NCBI GenBank assembly: GCA_034440495.1
Contig: JAWXCE010000002.1
Location: 58,947-122,946, forward strand
Direction of reading: 5' to 3'
DNA: 64,000 nucleotides
From: JAWXCE01 sp034440495
GTDB taxonomy: Bacteria > Pseudomonadota > Alphaproteobacteria > Rhizobiales > Rhodomicrobiaceae
Shown one piece after another: positions 10,044 to 18,648 of this stretch. Position 1 is the stretch's first letter, and each line of letters starts with the position of its first letter. Below the pieces are notes generated by a model, which worked only from the letters and a program-made list of their open reading frames with translations, was not told where the DNA came from and made no database searches. Both the position numbers and the translations under genes were made by a program.

Positions 10044-11429
10044 TTAGAAGCTAATCATAGCGCCGACCAAGAAGCTGTTGAGAGATTCATAGTCTTGTTT
10101 ACCGCCAGCGCCAGCGTCGTTGAACTCAACTTCGCTTTCGAGCTGAACCCATTTCGCCCATACGGACATCGCTGCAGAATCAATCTCTTGAACTACGCCC
10201 AAGCCGATGCGTTGAATTTCAGATCCTGTAATCTCTACGCCGCCGGTGCAGGCGTTGCTGATAGCAGTGCCGCCAACAGTGTTATCGCAGTTAAAGCCGC
10301 CAAACGCATCGTTATATTGGCCGTATTCGCCGTAAAGAACCGTATGACCCATTGGGCTCCACTGTTTGCGAAGACCGGCTTTTACGAAGTAATGGTCGTT
10401 ATCGTCGACAGCCTGGAATGTGCCGCCGCCTGTACCGATAAATGCGTCCTCAACTGTTTCCTGACCATATGCGCCATAGAGGAACAGACCTGTTGGCGTA
10501 TGCATAGCCATTGCACCAATTTGGAAGTATTCCGAGTCTGGCGAGGAAGATATTGTCGCTGCGCCGCTATCAATATCAACGCTGCCACGGTCGCCACCCC
10601 AAGAGTAAGCGGCTGCAGCTTTAAACTTTACAGAGTTCCATTCGCCAGAGTAGCGGATGGCCGCGTCAAAGAAATCGTTTTCACCCCACGAGGTAGAGAA
10701 GATGAACCCACCAAAAGCAGGCGTGTCGTAGCGAACTGAGTCTGTTGGCAAGCCGTTGCAGTCAGCGCCGATGCCCGCACCGATCTGATTACAGAAACCG
10801 AGCGAACCAATGCGGTTAGTTTCAAGACCAGCAGTCCCTTTTGGACCACCTTCGGGACGCAGGAAGAAGCTTGCGCCATCGAACAGAACCCAGTTCGACT
10901 GAACAAGACTGCCCGAAAAGTCTGGCAAAATAGCCGCGTTATCCGATGCCTGCGACTGTTGGCCAACAGCCAAACGACCGAAGCGGTCGCTGTTTAGGAA
11001 CCAGTAAGCTTCCAGAGTGTTAAGCCTGCTACCTCGACCTTCATCATTTGCTTGGTCTACGAAAATGCTCTCAGATGTCAGCACTTCGATGTGCTGAACG
11101 AAGCCTGCCTCAAGACCAGGTTTGACTTGAGCCTTTCCGCTGAACTTGAAGTGAGTGCCAAGCGTCGTGCTAGTGTCAACAATGTAAGCATCGCTCAGAT
11201 CGCCATCGTCCCAAATGTAAAGTTCGCGAGCAACAAATCCGGTTACTGACAATGATACCTTCCGATTGCCTTTGCGGACGGCCGTTGACTCGAGTTCGGC
11301 AATACGGTCGTCAAGTTCAGCGCAGCAGTCGCCGCCGCCAATGTCAGCAGCTTTTGCAGGTGCTAGAGCTGAGCCGCCAATAAATATGGCGGACGCTGCC
11401 AGCACCATCATGTGTTTATTTAACACCAT
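10044..11429 (-). CDS. Outer-membrane porin, Rhizobiales type
   Basis: A 461-residue beta-barrel porin that lets small solutes cross the outer membrane. It has a signal peptide ending PAKAAD (about residues 1-28), then a short periplasmic coiled segment CCAELDDRIAELESTAVRKG, then the barrel, opening KVSLSVTGFVARELYIWDDG. This arrangement and the opening text are typical of the alphaproteobacterial porin family (Porin_2). Alternating aromatic and polar residues run throughout and the chain ends in Phe (VGAMISF), the signal for BAM insertion. A purine-rich ribosome site (GGGGGA) precedes the ATG. It has its own terminator and a long upstream region, so it is a single-gene unit. Confidence 0.92.
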   Translation of the reverse strand: MVLNKHMMVLAASAIFIGGSALAPAKAADIGGGDCCAELDDRIAELESTAVRKGNRKVSLSVTGFVARELYIWDDGDLSDAYIVDTSTTLGTHFKFSGKAQVKPGLEAGFVQHIEVLTSESIFVDQANDEGRGSRLNTLEAYWFLNSDRFGRLAVGQQSQASDNAAILPDFSGSLVQSNWVLFDGASFFLRPEGGPKGTAGLETNRIGSLGFCNQIGAGIGADCNGLPTDSVRYDTPAFGGFIFSTSWGENDFFDAAIRYSGEWNSVKFKAAAAYSWGGDRGSVDIDSGAATISSSPDSEYFQIGAMAMHTPTGLFLYGAYGQETVEDAFIGTGGGTFQAVDDNDHYFVKAGLRKQWSPMGHTVLYGEYGQYNDAFGGFNCDNTVGGTAISNACTGGVEITGSEIQRIGLGVVQEIDSAAMSVWAKWVQLESEVEFNDAGAGGKQDYESLNSFLVGAMISF

Positions 11430-11879
11430 TTTTTTCCCCCACGATTAATTCAGTTCACCAGTCTGTCGCATTCTAATAGTAGTCGATTCGGCTTTCGTGC
11501 TTCCGCTCCTCGCGTCTCAGAGCAAAATCTGTCGATAAGTTGATTCGTATCTGCGCAATACGAATGTCAGAAACGTAGTCTCATTGTTAATTGGTAAGAC
11601 ATCCCAATTTCAAAATAAATCCCTTTGCGCAGTTTTTGAGCATAATGGGTATAAACCGTGTCTCTGCTGCAACGATGTGTCCCAACCGCCATTGCGGCAT
11701 ATCGCGCTTGTATGAAAAAAGTCTAAGCTAGGAACACGTTACAGACTTTAGTCGCACAAAATCGCATGACGAATGATGCGACGTTCATTTTTTAACTCTT
11801 AATATTGTCTTATGTTCGAAAAACAGAGTAGGTGGGCCATCTGGAATTACGAATCTCTTCAGAGAAGAAATATAGCCTA
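11430..11879. promoter_or_regulatory. Long upstream region of the porin gene with an inverted repeat
   Basis: No convincing gene lies in these 450 bases. They must contain the porin promoter, read towards lower coordinates. A clean 8-base inverted repeat with a 7-base spacer (ATTCGTAT at 11543-11550 and ATACGAAT at 11558-11565) sits about 115-135 bases upstream of the porin start and looks like an operator. Its regulator is unknown. The region is more AT-rich than its surroundings. Confidence 0.45.
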
Positions 11880-11908
11880 AAAAGCCGCGCTTCCTGGCAA
11901 AGCGCGGC
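11878..11908 (-). terminator. Rho-independent terminator of the zinc peptidase gene
   Basis: A 9-base perfect stem (GCCGCGCTT at 11884-11892 paired with 11900-11908) with a seven-base loop is followed on the minus strand by TTTTTAGG. It lies about 30 bases after the peptidase stop. Confidence 0.85.
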
Positions 11909-11936
11909 CAATCATTCAACTTGACGTAGTTTCGCT

Positions 11937-12899
11937 TTAAAGTGACGACGCCTGAAATGTGTCGCAAGCCTGTATTTGGCCGGTTTGGAAACCTTTCCGA
12001 AACCAGCGAACCCGCTGTTCGGATGAACCATGCGTAAATGAGTCAGGGGCGACGCGGCCCCCTGCCTGCTTCTGAATTCTGTCGTCGCCAATGGCGCTGG
12101 CTGCGGCAAGCGCTTCTTCAATGTCGCCATCGTCCAATGTCGATTCCAGTTTTTCGGCGTCGTGGGCCCACAATCCGGCCAGACAGTCAGCCTGGAGCTC
12201 CATGCGTACCTGAAGCGCGTTCTGCTCCGATTCGCCCATACGCTGTTTCGCGCGCATGACTTTCTCGGTGGTCCCAAGCAAGGTTTGGACGTGATGGCCG
12301 ACCTCATGAGCAATCACATAGGCTTGTGCGAAATCTCCCGGGGCACGAAACCGGGTCGCCAGGTCGTTATAAAATGAGGTGTCGAGATAAAGGCGCTGAT
12401 CGAGAGGGCAATAGAATGGCCCCATCTGCGACTGGCCAGCGCCACATCCCGACTGAACATAGTTATCAAACAATACAAGCACAGGCTTCTGATATTGACG
12501 CCCCATACCTTTGAACTGCGCCGTCCAGACATCCTCGGTCTTGGCAAGTACGACTGATATGAATTTTTTCATGCGGTCAGCTTCAGCGCTCGTAGGCGTG
12601 TTTTGCGTTTGACCAGGCTGGGGCGAGCGATTCGCCTCACGCGGTGTTTGGCCCGATTGTGGAGCGCCGCCCTCCAGCAACACGCGCGGATCGACACCCA
12701 GCAGCATCAGAACAATAAATATGATGACGACAACGATAACGCTGCCGCCGCCCTGCCTACCGCCAGGAATCTGCCCACCGCCGCCGGGAAAGCGAAAGCC
12801 TCCACCCTGGCCGCGCCCGGGAAACGGAAAGCGGAAGCCGCCGCCTTTTCCGCGCTGGTCGTCAACGTTCTCGCTACCGCGTTTGCCTTCCCATTTCAT
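11937..12899 (-). CDS. YpfJ-type neutral zinc metallopeptidase
   Basis: A 320-residue protein of the neutral zinc metallopeptidase family (YpfJ; Pfam Zn_peptidase). The N-terminal cytoplasmic tail is Gly/Arg/Phe-rich and repeats GGGFRFP twice. One membrane segment follows (VIVVVIIFIVLMLLGV, about residues 53-70), then a low-complexity linker and the peptidase domain, with the zinc-binding HExxH motif as AHEVGHHVQ near residues 196-204 and a later Glu-containing helix (RMELQADCLAGLWAHDAE). The substrate is unknown. The start is supported by GGGAG eight bases upstream. The gene begins 24 bases after the malonyl-CoA decarboxylase stop on the same strand, so the two may be co-transcribed. Confidence 0.9.
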   Translation of the reverse strand: MKWEGKRGSENVDDQRGKGGGFRFPFPGRGQGGGFRFPGGGGQIPGGRQGGGSVIVVVIIFIVLMLLGVDPRVLLEGGAPQSGQTPREANRSPQPGQTQNTPTSAEADRMKKFISVVLAKTEDVWTAQFKGMGRQYQKPVLVLFDNYVQSGCGAGQSQMGPFYCPLDQRLYLDTSFYNDLATRFRAPGDFAQAYVIAHEVGHHVQTLLGTTEKVMRAKQRMGESEQNALQVRMELQADCLAGLWAHDAEKLESTLDDGDIEEALAAASAIGDDRIQKQAGGRVAPDSFTHGSSEQRVRWFRKGFQTGQIQACDTFQASSL

Positions 12900-12923
12900 C
12901 TGCCCGTCTCCCGTTTCTTGCTT

Positions 12924-14285
12924 CTATCCCGCAACAGGGACAAGCGCCTTTGATTTTTCAGGGGCCAGCAACATGCTGCGCACCGCTTTTGACACGGCAA
13001 TTTCGCCGTGATTGGCGAAGGCTTCGTGATTGCGTTCGATGTCTTTTAAATCATATCGATAGTTGACCATCAAGCCGTGCGACTCCAGCAGCCCTTTCTC
13101 CGAGATGTCGCCAGGCCAGTTAATGCGTTCGAGGCGTGCGCCGTTCCCCAGATGAAAGCGGGCGACGGGGTCGATAGGGCGCCCTGCGGAAGTTTTCGCC
13201 GTTAAAAAATACTGCGCGGCGATAGCAAGCAGCACCGATTTCAGCGCATCGCCATGCTCCTCGTCGGCCGCCCAGGAGAAATCGTCCAGCCCGGCCAGCA
13301 GCTCTTTCTGTTCATCGTCCAGGTAATCGAGTTCATGTCCTGCCCTGGCGCGCTCAAACCAATTTCGAAAGCCTGGAATCGGGGAAAGCGTCACGAAAGT
13401 TTTGAGGGACGGGATATCAGAGGTGAGATCCTGAACCACCTGTTTGATGAGGAAATTGCCAAACGAAATGCCCGCAAGGCCCTTCTGACAGTTCGATATT
13501 GAGTAAAACACCGCCGTGTTGGGTTCGGCGTCTTTTGATGGGGGCCGCGATTCCTGCTCAAGCACTCGCTGGATAGAGCCGGGAATGTCCTTATCGAGCG
13601 CTACTTCAACGAATATCAGCGGATCGTCCACCATTGACGGGTGGAAGAATGCAAAACACCGGCGGTCGGCAGGCTGAAGCCTGCGGCGCAGATCGCTCCA
13701 GCCGCGCATCTGGTGAACGGCCTCATACTGCATAAGTTTTTCGAGAATGCTGGCGGGCGTTGACCAGTCAATGGGGCGAAGCACCAGAAATCCGCGATTG
13801 AACCATGAGCTGAGGAGGTGGGTGAAGTCCCTGTCGAGCGCGTTCAAACCAGGATTTTCTTTGATGCTCTCAAGCAGATCGGCGCGCATTTTTACAATTT
13901 CCGCCGTTGCACCCTGCGCTAGGTTTAAGCGACGTAAAAATTCCTGTCTCACGGGCTCAACGGCAACAGTAAGATTGCCCAGGTTTTCGGCTGAAGACTC
14001 TTTCAAATAGTTTTCGGCGGCGGTTTTCACAGCGGCTGGGTCAGGCGCAAACGAGGAGGTAATAAAGTTGAAAAAACCGGTTCTTCCTACAGCGTCCAGT
14101 TCACCATACTTGGCTAGTATCTGTTGTGCGAGCGCGACACCAGACGCTTCTCCCCGCCCTGATATCAGGATCCGAGATAAAGATTCAATTGTGTGTGTTT
14201 CACCGGGTTGTCTAGATAGGTCAAAAAGCAGACGCCCTTTAACGGAAATCGAGCTTAAAAGTTCCTGAAAAAATGATACATTCAC
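12924..14285 (-). CDS. matA: Malonyl-CoA decarboxylase
   Basis: Converts malonyl-CoA to acetyl-CoA and CO2. The 453 residues match the decarboxylase family: a helical N-terminal domain (to about residue 190) and a GNAT-like catalytic domain with CFAFFHPSMVDDPLIFVEVAL, the acetyltransferase-like segment SNCQKGLAGISFGNFLIKQV, and the family signature TLSPIPGFRNW near residue 305. The conserved ARFHLGNGA towards the C-terminus supplies the catalytic His candidate. It faces a GntR regulator and a malonyl-CoA synthetase across 89 bases, the matA-matR-matB arrangement known from Rhizobium. Together they turn malonate into acetyl-CoA. The symbol rests on that context. Confidence 0.92.
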   Translation of the reverse strand: MNVSFFQELLSSISVKGRLLFDLSRQPGETHTIESLSRILISGRGEASGVALAQQILAKYGELDAVGRTGFFNFITSSFAPDPAAVKTAAENYLKESSAENLGNLTVAVEPVRQEFLRRLNLAQGATAEIVKMRADLLESIKENPGLNALDRDFTHLLSSWFNRGFLVLRPIDWSTPASILEKLMQYEAVHQMRGWSDLRRRLQPADRRCFAFFHPSMVDDPLIFVEVALDKDIPGSIQRVLEQESRPPSKDAEPNTAVFYSISNCQKGLAGISFGNFLIKQVVQDLTSDIPSLKTFVTLSPIPGFRNWFERARAGHELDYLDDEQKELLAGLDDFSWAADEEHGDALKSVLLAIAAQYFLTAKTSAGRPIDPVARFHLGNGARLERINWPGDISEKGLLESHGLMVNYRYDLKDIERNHEAFANHGEIAVSKAVRSMLLAPEKSKALVPVAG

Positions 14286-14322
14286 TCGATTGCTCCAAAA
14301 TAAATCACAACATGACGTATTT

Positions 14323-14349
14323 TACTGGATTGTATACAAATTTCCAGTA
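14323..14349. promoter_or_regulatory. Probable MatR operator between matA and matR
   Basis: The perfect 10-base palindrome TTGTATACAA occupies 14330-14339. It is flanked by a 7-base inverted repeat (TACTGGA at 14323-14329, TCCAGTA at 14343-14349) whose centre is offset by about 1.5 bases. TTGTATAC is also the core of the site I recall for MatR of Rhizobium leguminosarum bv. trifolii. It lies in the only gap between the divergent matA and matR genes, so it probably controls both. Confidence 0.75.
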
Positions 14350-14374
14350 TTATCAATTCTCCGTATAAGCAACT

Positions 14375-15157
14375 ATGCCATTCAGGCAACAACTTAACTC
14401 TAGTCCTCGGTTCATAATGTCCCCATCAGCCGCTGAAAAAGTTCGCATCAGGCTTGAGCATGATATCCTGACGTTCGTCATAAAACCTGGAGAAAAGCTT
14501 GACGAAACCCGTCTCGCAGAGATTAACGGCGTCTCAAGGACACCGGTGCGGGAAGCGCTCCGACAGCTTGCGGCGAGCGGACTTGTCGACATGCGTCCCC
14601 ATCGCGGCGCGGTTGCAAGGCGCTTAAGCCTTGGCGAAATTGTCGAGTTATTCGAAATGATGACCATGTTCGAAGGCTTGTGCGCCAGGCTAGCTTCGAA
14701 ACGGGCGATGTTGAACCAACTTAGCGCAATTCGTGCGGCCCATGAGGATTGCCGTGAGCATCTCGTAACCGAGGCTTTGGACGAATACTACAAATCCAAT
14801 GAAATCTTTCACGAGCAAATCTACAATGCCTGCGGAAATGCGTCGCTAGCGAAGCAGACGTTGCAACTTCGGGACCGCCTTAGGCCTTTCCGTCGCTACC
14901 AGTTAAACCGGATAAACCGTTTGCAGGAGTCTTTCAACGAGCATGAGCGCATAGTAAGTGCGATTGAGAATGGCGATGCAGTGGCCGCTGAAACACTAAT
15001 TCAGGAGCATCTCGCGGTGCAAACAACGTTTATCACAAACATCGTCAACAACATACCAAAGGATTTTCTCGAAAGAAGCGATAACGTAACGGCTTCGAAA
15101 GGCGTAACGCCTACACGCCTTGTGAGACTTTACTCAGACATGACGTATGCCAAGTAA
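14375..15157 (+). CDS. matR: GntR/FadR-family regulator of malonate use
   Basis: A 260-residue transcription factor. The N-terminal winged helix-turn-helix (about residues 20-88) contains PGEKLDETRLAEINGVSRTPVREALRQLAASGLV, the hallmark of GntR proteins. The C-terminal part is an all-helical FadR-type effector domain (FCD), with Asp/His metal-ligand candidates in NEIFHEQIYNACGNA. Its effector is inferred to be malonate or malonyl-CoA from the neighbours. An alternative start at 14417 would leave a longer leader after the operator and cannot be excluded; neither start has a strong ribosome site. It overlaps matB by 11 bases. Confidence 0.88.
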   Translation: MPFRQQLNSSPRFIMSPSAAEKVRIRLEHDILTFVIKPGEKLDETRLAEINGVSRTPVREALRQLAASGLVDMRPHRGAVARRLSLGEIVELFEMMTMFEGLCARLASKRAMLNQLSAIRAAHEDCREHLVTEALDEYYKSNEIFHEQIYNACGNASLAKQTLQLRDRLRPFRRYQLNRINRLQESFNEHERIVSAIENGDAVAAETLIQEHLAVQTTFITNIVNNIPKDFLERSDNVTASKGVTPTRLVRLYSDMTYAK

Positions 15158-16664
15158 CGATAATCTCTACGCGTTGCTTGTTTCGCGTTTTACGGGAGCA
15201 AGCAATCCTGCCTTCATCGTCCCATCCGGCGAAACACTCTCTTATCAAGAGCTTGACGCGCTTGTGGGGCGTTACGCAGGTGCGCTTGTGCGCCTGGGCG
15301 TCAAACCAGGCGACAGGGTGACGGTGCAGATTGAGAAATCCCTTGCAGGAGCCGCTCTATATTTAGCGGCTCTTCGCATGGGCGCGGTCTACAATCCTCT
15401 TAACACCGCTTACACCGCATCAGAACTGGAGTATTTTATCTCTGATGCGCAGCCGACCGTGCTTGTCGTCGCGCCGGAGAAAGCTGACGCCATAAGCCGT
15501 AGCGCTTTAGAGCATGGTGTTCTCGCGGTGGAAACCCTGGACGCAGATGACTTGGGAAGCATGGCGGCTTTGGCCCGGGACGCCGCGCCATTCGCGAGTG
15601 TCGAACAGCTGGGAGAAAATAACCTCGCTGCAATTCTCTATACATCCGGCACCACCGGCAAATCCAAGGGCGCCATGATTACGCATGGCAACCTCATCTC
15701 AAACATCGCGGCGCTGCATGAAGCGTGGGCGTTCCAGCCAGGCGACGTTCTCCTTCACGCACTCCCGATTTATCATGTGCATGGCCTGTTCGTCGCGCTT
15801 GGCACAGCGCTCTACAACGCTTCACCGATCATCTGGCTGCCAAAATTCGACGCGACGCAGGTTGCTGACCTGTTGCCTAAGGCGACCGTTATGATGGGCG
15901 TACCGACATTCTACACCCGCCTCCTAGATGAGCCGACTTTTGACGCCGCGCTGGTCAAGCACATGCGCCTGTTTGTGGCGGGCTCTGCGCCACTACTTGC
16001 TGAAACCCACGCCAAGTTTTTCGATCGCACCGGACATTACATCCTTGAGCGGTATGGCATGACCGAAACCGGCATGATTACGTCCAATCCGTATGACGGC
16101 GCGCGCATAGCTGGCACGGTTGGCTATCCGCTTCCCGGCGTGACCGTGCGTGTCGCTGACGCCGAGGGCCTGGAGATGACAGCAGGGGAGCCTGGCGTCA
16201 TCGAGGTTAACGGCCCAAACGTTTTTAGCGGCTATTGGCGCATGCCGCAAAAAACCTGCGAGGAATTTCGCGGCGATGGCTATTTCATCACCGGTGATAT
16301 TGGCGTGCGCGAGGCCGACGGGCGTATCAGCATCGTCGGCCGCGCCAAGGATCTGATTATCACGGGCGGGTTTAATGTTTATCCGAAGGAGATCGAGACG
16401 GAAATTGACGCCATGCCCGGAGTCGTCGAATCAGCGGTCGTTGGCGTGCCGCACCCGGATTTTGGCGAAGGCGTCATCGCGATTGTTGTAACAAACGGAG
16501 CCGCGCTGGCTGAACCTGAAATCATTAGCGCGCTGAAGGAAAAACTCGCCCGTTTTAAACTCCCCAAGCGCGTTTTCTTTGTCACCGACCTCCCCCGCAA
16601 CGCCATGGGCAAAGTGCAGAAGGCGGAACTGCGCGCGCGTTACGCCGCGACGTTCAAAGCATGA
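15147..16664 (+). CDS. matB: Malonyl-CoA synthetase
   Basis: ATP-dependent ligase that joins malonate to CoA. The 505 residues form an ANL-superfamily acyl-CoA synthetase: phosphate-binding loop ILYTSGTTGKSKGAMITHGNL near residue 165, YGMTETGMITSNPYDG, the aspartate motif GYFITGDIG near 372, the hinge VGRAKDLIITGGFNVYPKEIE, and the C-terminal lysine in NAMGKVQKAEL. The segment RYGMTETGM(I/N)TSNP with following Arg is characteristic of MatB and separates it from other ANL ligases. It starts inside the end of matR, so the two genes are one operon. No malonate carrier gene (matC) follows, unlike in Rhizobium. Confidence 0.93.
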   Translation: MPSNDNLYALLVSRFTGASNPAFIVPSGETLSYQELDALVGRYAGALVRLGVKPGDRVTVQIEKSLAGAALYLAALRMGAVYNPLNTAYTASELEYFISDAQPTVLVVAPEKADAISRSALEHGVLAVETLDADDLGSMAALARDAAPFASVEQLGENNLAAILYTSGTTGKSKGAMITHGNLISNIAALHEAWAFQPGDVLLHALPIYHVHGLFVALGTALYNASPIIWLPKFDATQVADLLPKATVMMGVPTFYTRLLDEPTFDAALVKHMRLFVAGSAPLLAETHAKFFDRTGHYILERYGMTETGMITSNPYDGARIAGTVGYPLPGVTVRVADAEGLEMTAGEPGVIEVNGPNVFSGYWRMPQKTCEEFRGDGYFITGDIGVREADGRISIVGRAKDLIITGGFNVYPKEIETEIDAMPGVVESAVVGVPHPDFGEGVIAIVVTNGAALAEPEIISALKEKLARFKLPKRVFFVTDLPRNAMGKVQKAELRARYAATFKA

Positions 16665-16753
16665 CGAAAAAGCACAAGCAGTAGTAAATTTTCGTCTAAA
16701 ACAGTTATTTCACGGACGCCTACGCGCAAAAGCATTATTTAAAACCTCAGTTT

Positions 16754-17871
16754 ATGGAGGTTTTCTTGTCAGAGCTTTCGAGATTGTTGTAGGTTTCCTT
16801 AATCATCCCATTGCGAAGTTTGTATACATTGTTGTCACGGCGTTTAGTGCTATTGCAAGCTTCAGGCTTTCTGGGATTATCCGGACTTTGCAAGCGAGTT
16901 TGGCGGAGAAAGAAGCCAAGCTTTCAAAGCTTACCACCGCGCTGCAGGACTCGGACGGCGAGATCTGGGGCACTTATAAAACAGAGCCACCGCCCGGCCA
17001 TGCGGCGATGCTGTCGAGAAACGAACCCGTCATTATTACAACGGCGAATTTAAAAGGCGGCGTCGGCAAGAGCACGGTGACGGCTAACCTCGCTTGCTAC
17101 TTCCGCGCTAAAGGCCGCCGCGTCCTGCTGATCGATCTGGACTATCAAGGATCTTTGACAAACACGCTGCTAACAATCAGCGGAGTGCAAAGGGGCATCC
17201 GAGCGAAAAACGCCGCCAATCTCTTCCGAAGCGGCGCGGACGGCGGCACAATTCTCGACAACCTTATTCCGCTGGAAAGCAACAACGGTGTTTTCGATTT
17301 CGTACCGACCTTTTACGAGTTCACCAAGGAAGAAAATCGCCTGCAGGTGCGCTGGCTTTTGCAGGAGGACGGCGACGACCTCCGCTACAGATTAAGCCGT
17401 GTTCTACTGAACGATACGGTGAGAGGGCGCTACGACATCGTGCTGATCGACACGCCGCCACGTTTAACCACAGGCACGATCAATGCCCTCTGCGCGAGCA
17501 CTCATTTCCTTGTGCCCACGGTTTTAGACAATACATCCGCCGAAGCCGTGGAAAATTTCGTGTCTATGGTGAAACACAACATCACGCCACTTAACCCAAG
17601 CTTAAAACTTCTCGGCGTTGTAGGGACAATGACTCTGCACCGCACTGGCCTATCCGCTTGGGAACTGGCAGCGATTGATCGCATAAACTCTGAGATGCCG
17701 TGGACACCGAAAAAGAGGGTTTTTAAACGCCACATTCCTCGAAAGGCCGCTATATCCAGAGCTGCGGGGCGCGACTTTGCCTATAACTCAGACAATCAGG
17801 TGCGCCAATGGTTTGAAGCCTTGGGCACCGAGGTGGACACGGAAATCTACGGCGTCCAACCAGATGGCTAA
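16754..17871 (+). CDS. Membrane-anchored ParA/MinD-like ATPase with an uncertain or frameshifted start
   Basis: The body is a ParA-family ATPase: deviant Walker A LKGGVGKSTVTANLA, switch I segment IDLDYQGSLTNTLL, Walker B-like VLIDTPPRL, and SADAVENF-like helix text. Ahead of it lies one membrane segment (FLNHPIAKFVYIVVTAFSAIASF) and a short coiled coil (RTLQASLAEKEAKLSKLTTALQ). The reading frame is open back into matB, but between the matB stop and codon ACT-TTG near 16885 it has no ATG, GTG or TTG. An ATG at 16754 opens MEVFLSELSRLL in the next frame and would join the long frame after a one-base shift near 16790. Otherwise translation may begin at TTG 16579 inside matB, or at ATG 17008, which would remove the anchor. 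Function unknown; it may position something at the membrane. Confidence 0.65.
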
Positions 17872-17977
17872 AACAAGCTCCGGATAAATCCGTCAAGCCA
17901 TCGCTTGCCAAAGCGGAATCGCCCTACCATCATTTATATGAGCTTTTGCAGCGCGATGTTTTGCGAAAGGAAGTTTT

Positions 17978-18430
17978 ATGAAAATCGCTGATCTATGCGG
18001 GGAGCTTAAAAAGCTTGCAAACGCTTATGCCGACTCTGGCGCCAAGGCCAAAACGAATACGCTTATGGAAGCGCACGATGTTTTGCTTGAAGCATCAGCT
18101 TTGACCGTTCAGGAACATATCGCGGGCCTACAACCTAAAAAGCCGAAAGCCGCCGCCAAATCGCGGAAAGTTGCATTCGACGCCAACCACTATGCTTCGT
18201 TATTGAAGGAAGCCGGAACCAACCGAGCCCGCTTCGATCAGATCATCGCCGAGATTGAGCTGCGAAAAGCGGCAGCGCCAGACTTGAAACTGCTCATGAA
18301 GTCCTATGGCGCGACTTTGTCTGGAAAAGACTCAAAACCAAACCTTTACAAAGCTCTTGAAGACCGCTTCCGCATCAAGCAGCAATCGGAAAGCAACAAA
18401 GGCTTTCTGGAAACGATCACACCTTGGTAA
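17978..18430 (+). CDS. Small hypothetical protein with a SAP-like C-terminal motif
   Basis: 150 residues, mostly helical, with a basic Lys/Pro/Ala-rich hinge (KPKAAAKSRK, about residues 54-67). The C-terminal part KLLMKSYGATLSGKDSKPNLYKALEDRF resembles the SAP-like helix-turn-helix unit seen in small nucleic-acid-binding proteins. The start has a good ribosome site (GGAAGGAAG). It follows the ParA-like ATPase by 106 bases on the same strand, so the two may work together, but nothing proves it. It ends five bases before the tRNA-Pro gene on the other strand. I do not recognise a named family. Confidence 0.6.
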   Translation: MKIADLCGELKKLANAYADSGAKAKTNTLMEAHDVLLEASALTVQEHIAGLQPKKPKAAAKSRKVAFDANHYASLLKEAGTNRARFDQIIAEIELRKAAAPDLKLLMKSYGATLSGKDSKPNLYKALEDRFRIKQQSESNKGFLETITPW

Positions 18431-18434
18431 GAGT

Positions 18435-18512
18435 TGGTCGGAGCGAGAGGATTTGAACCTCCGACCCCCGGTCCCCCAGACCGGTGCGCTAACCGGGCTG
18501 CGCTACGCTCCG
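18435..18512 (-). tRNA. tRNA-Pro (anticodon GGG)
   Basis: The minus strand folds as a full cloverleaf of 78 bases including an encoded CCA. The acceptor stem is CGGAGCG with CGCTCCG, the D arm carries GCGC, the anticodon arm is CCGGT-CTGGGGG-ACCGG giving GGG, and the T arm is GGAGG-TTCAAAT-CCTCT. Confidence 0.97.
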
Positions 18513-18648
18513 CCAGTTCGCCCATAAGAGCGTCACGGCAAAGCCCGCCACCATGAGCAGTAGTAATGCTTTGCCCGGCGCGTAAGGTCAAGCGGCAAAC
18601 CCGGTCGTTAACTCAAATCTCAATTAACGCTCGCAAGTGCGCCCCAGC

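Noticed and set aside
18435..18512. tRNA-Pro as an attachment site of a genomic island
   Set aside because: No integrase and no repeated tRNA end were found nearby; both flanks are core genes.
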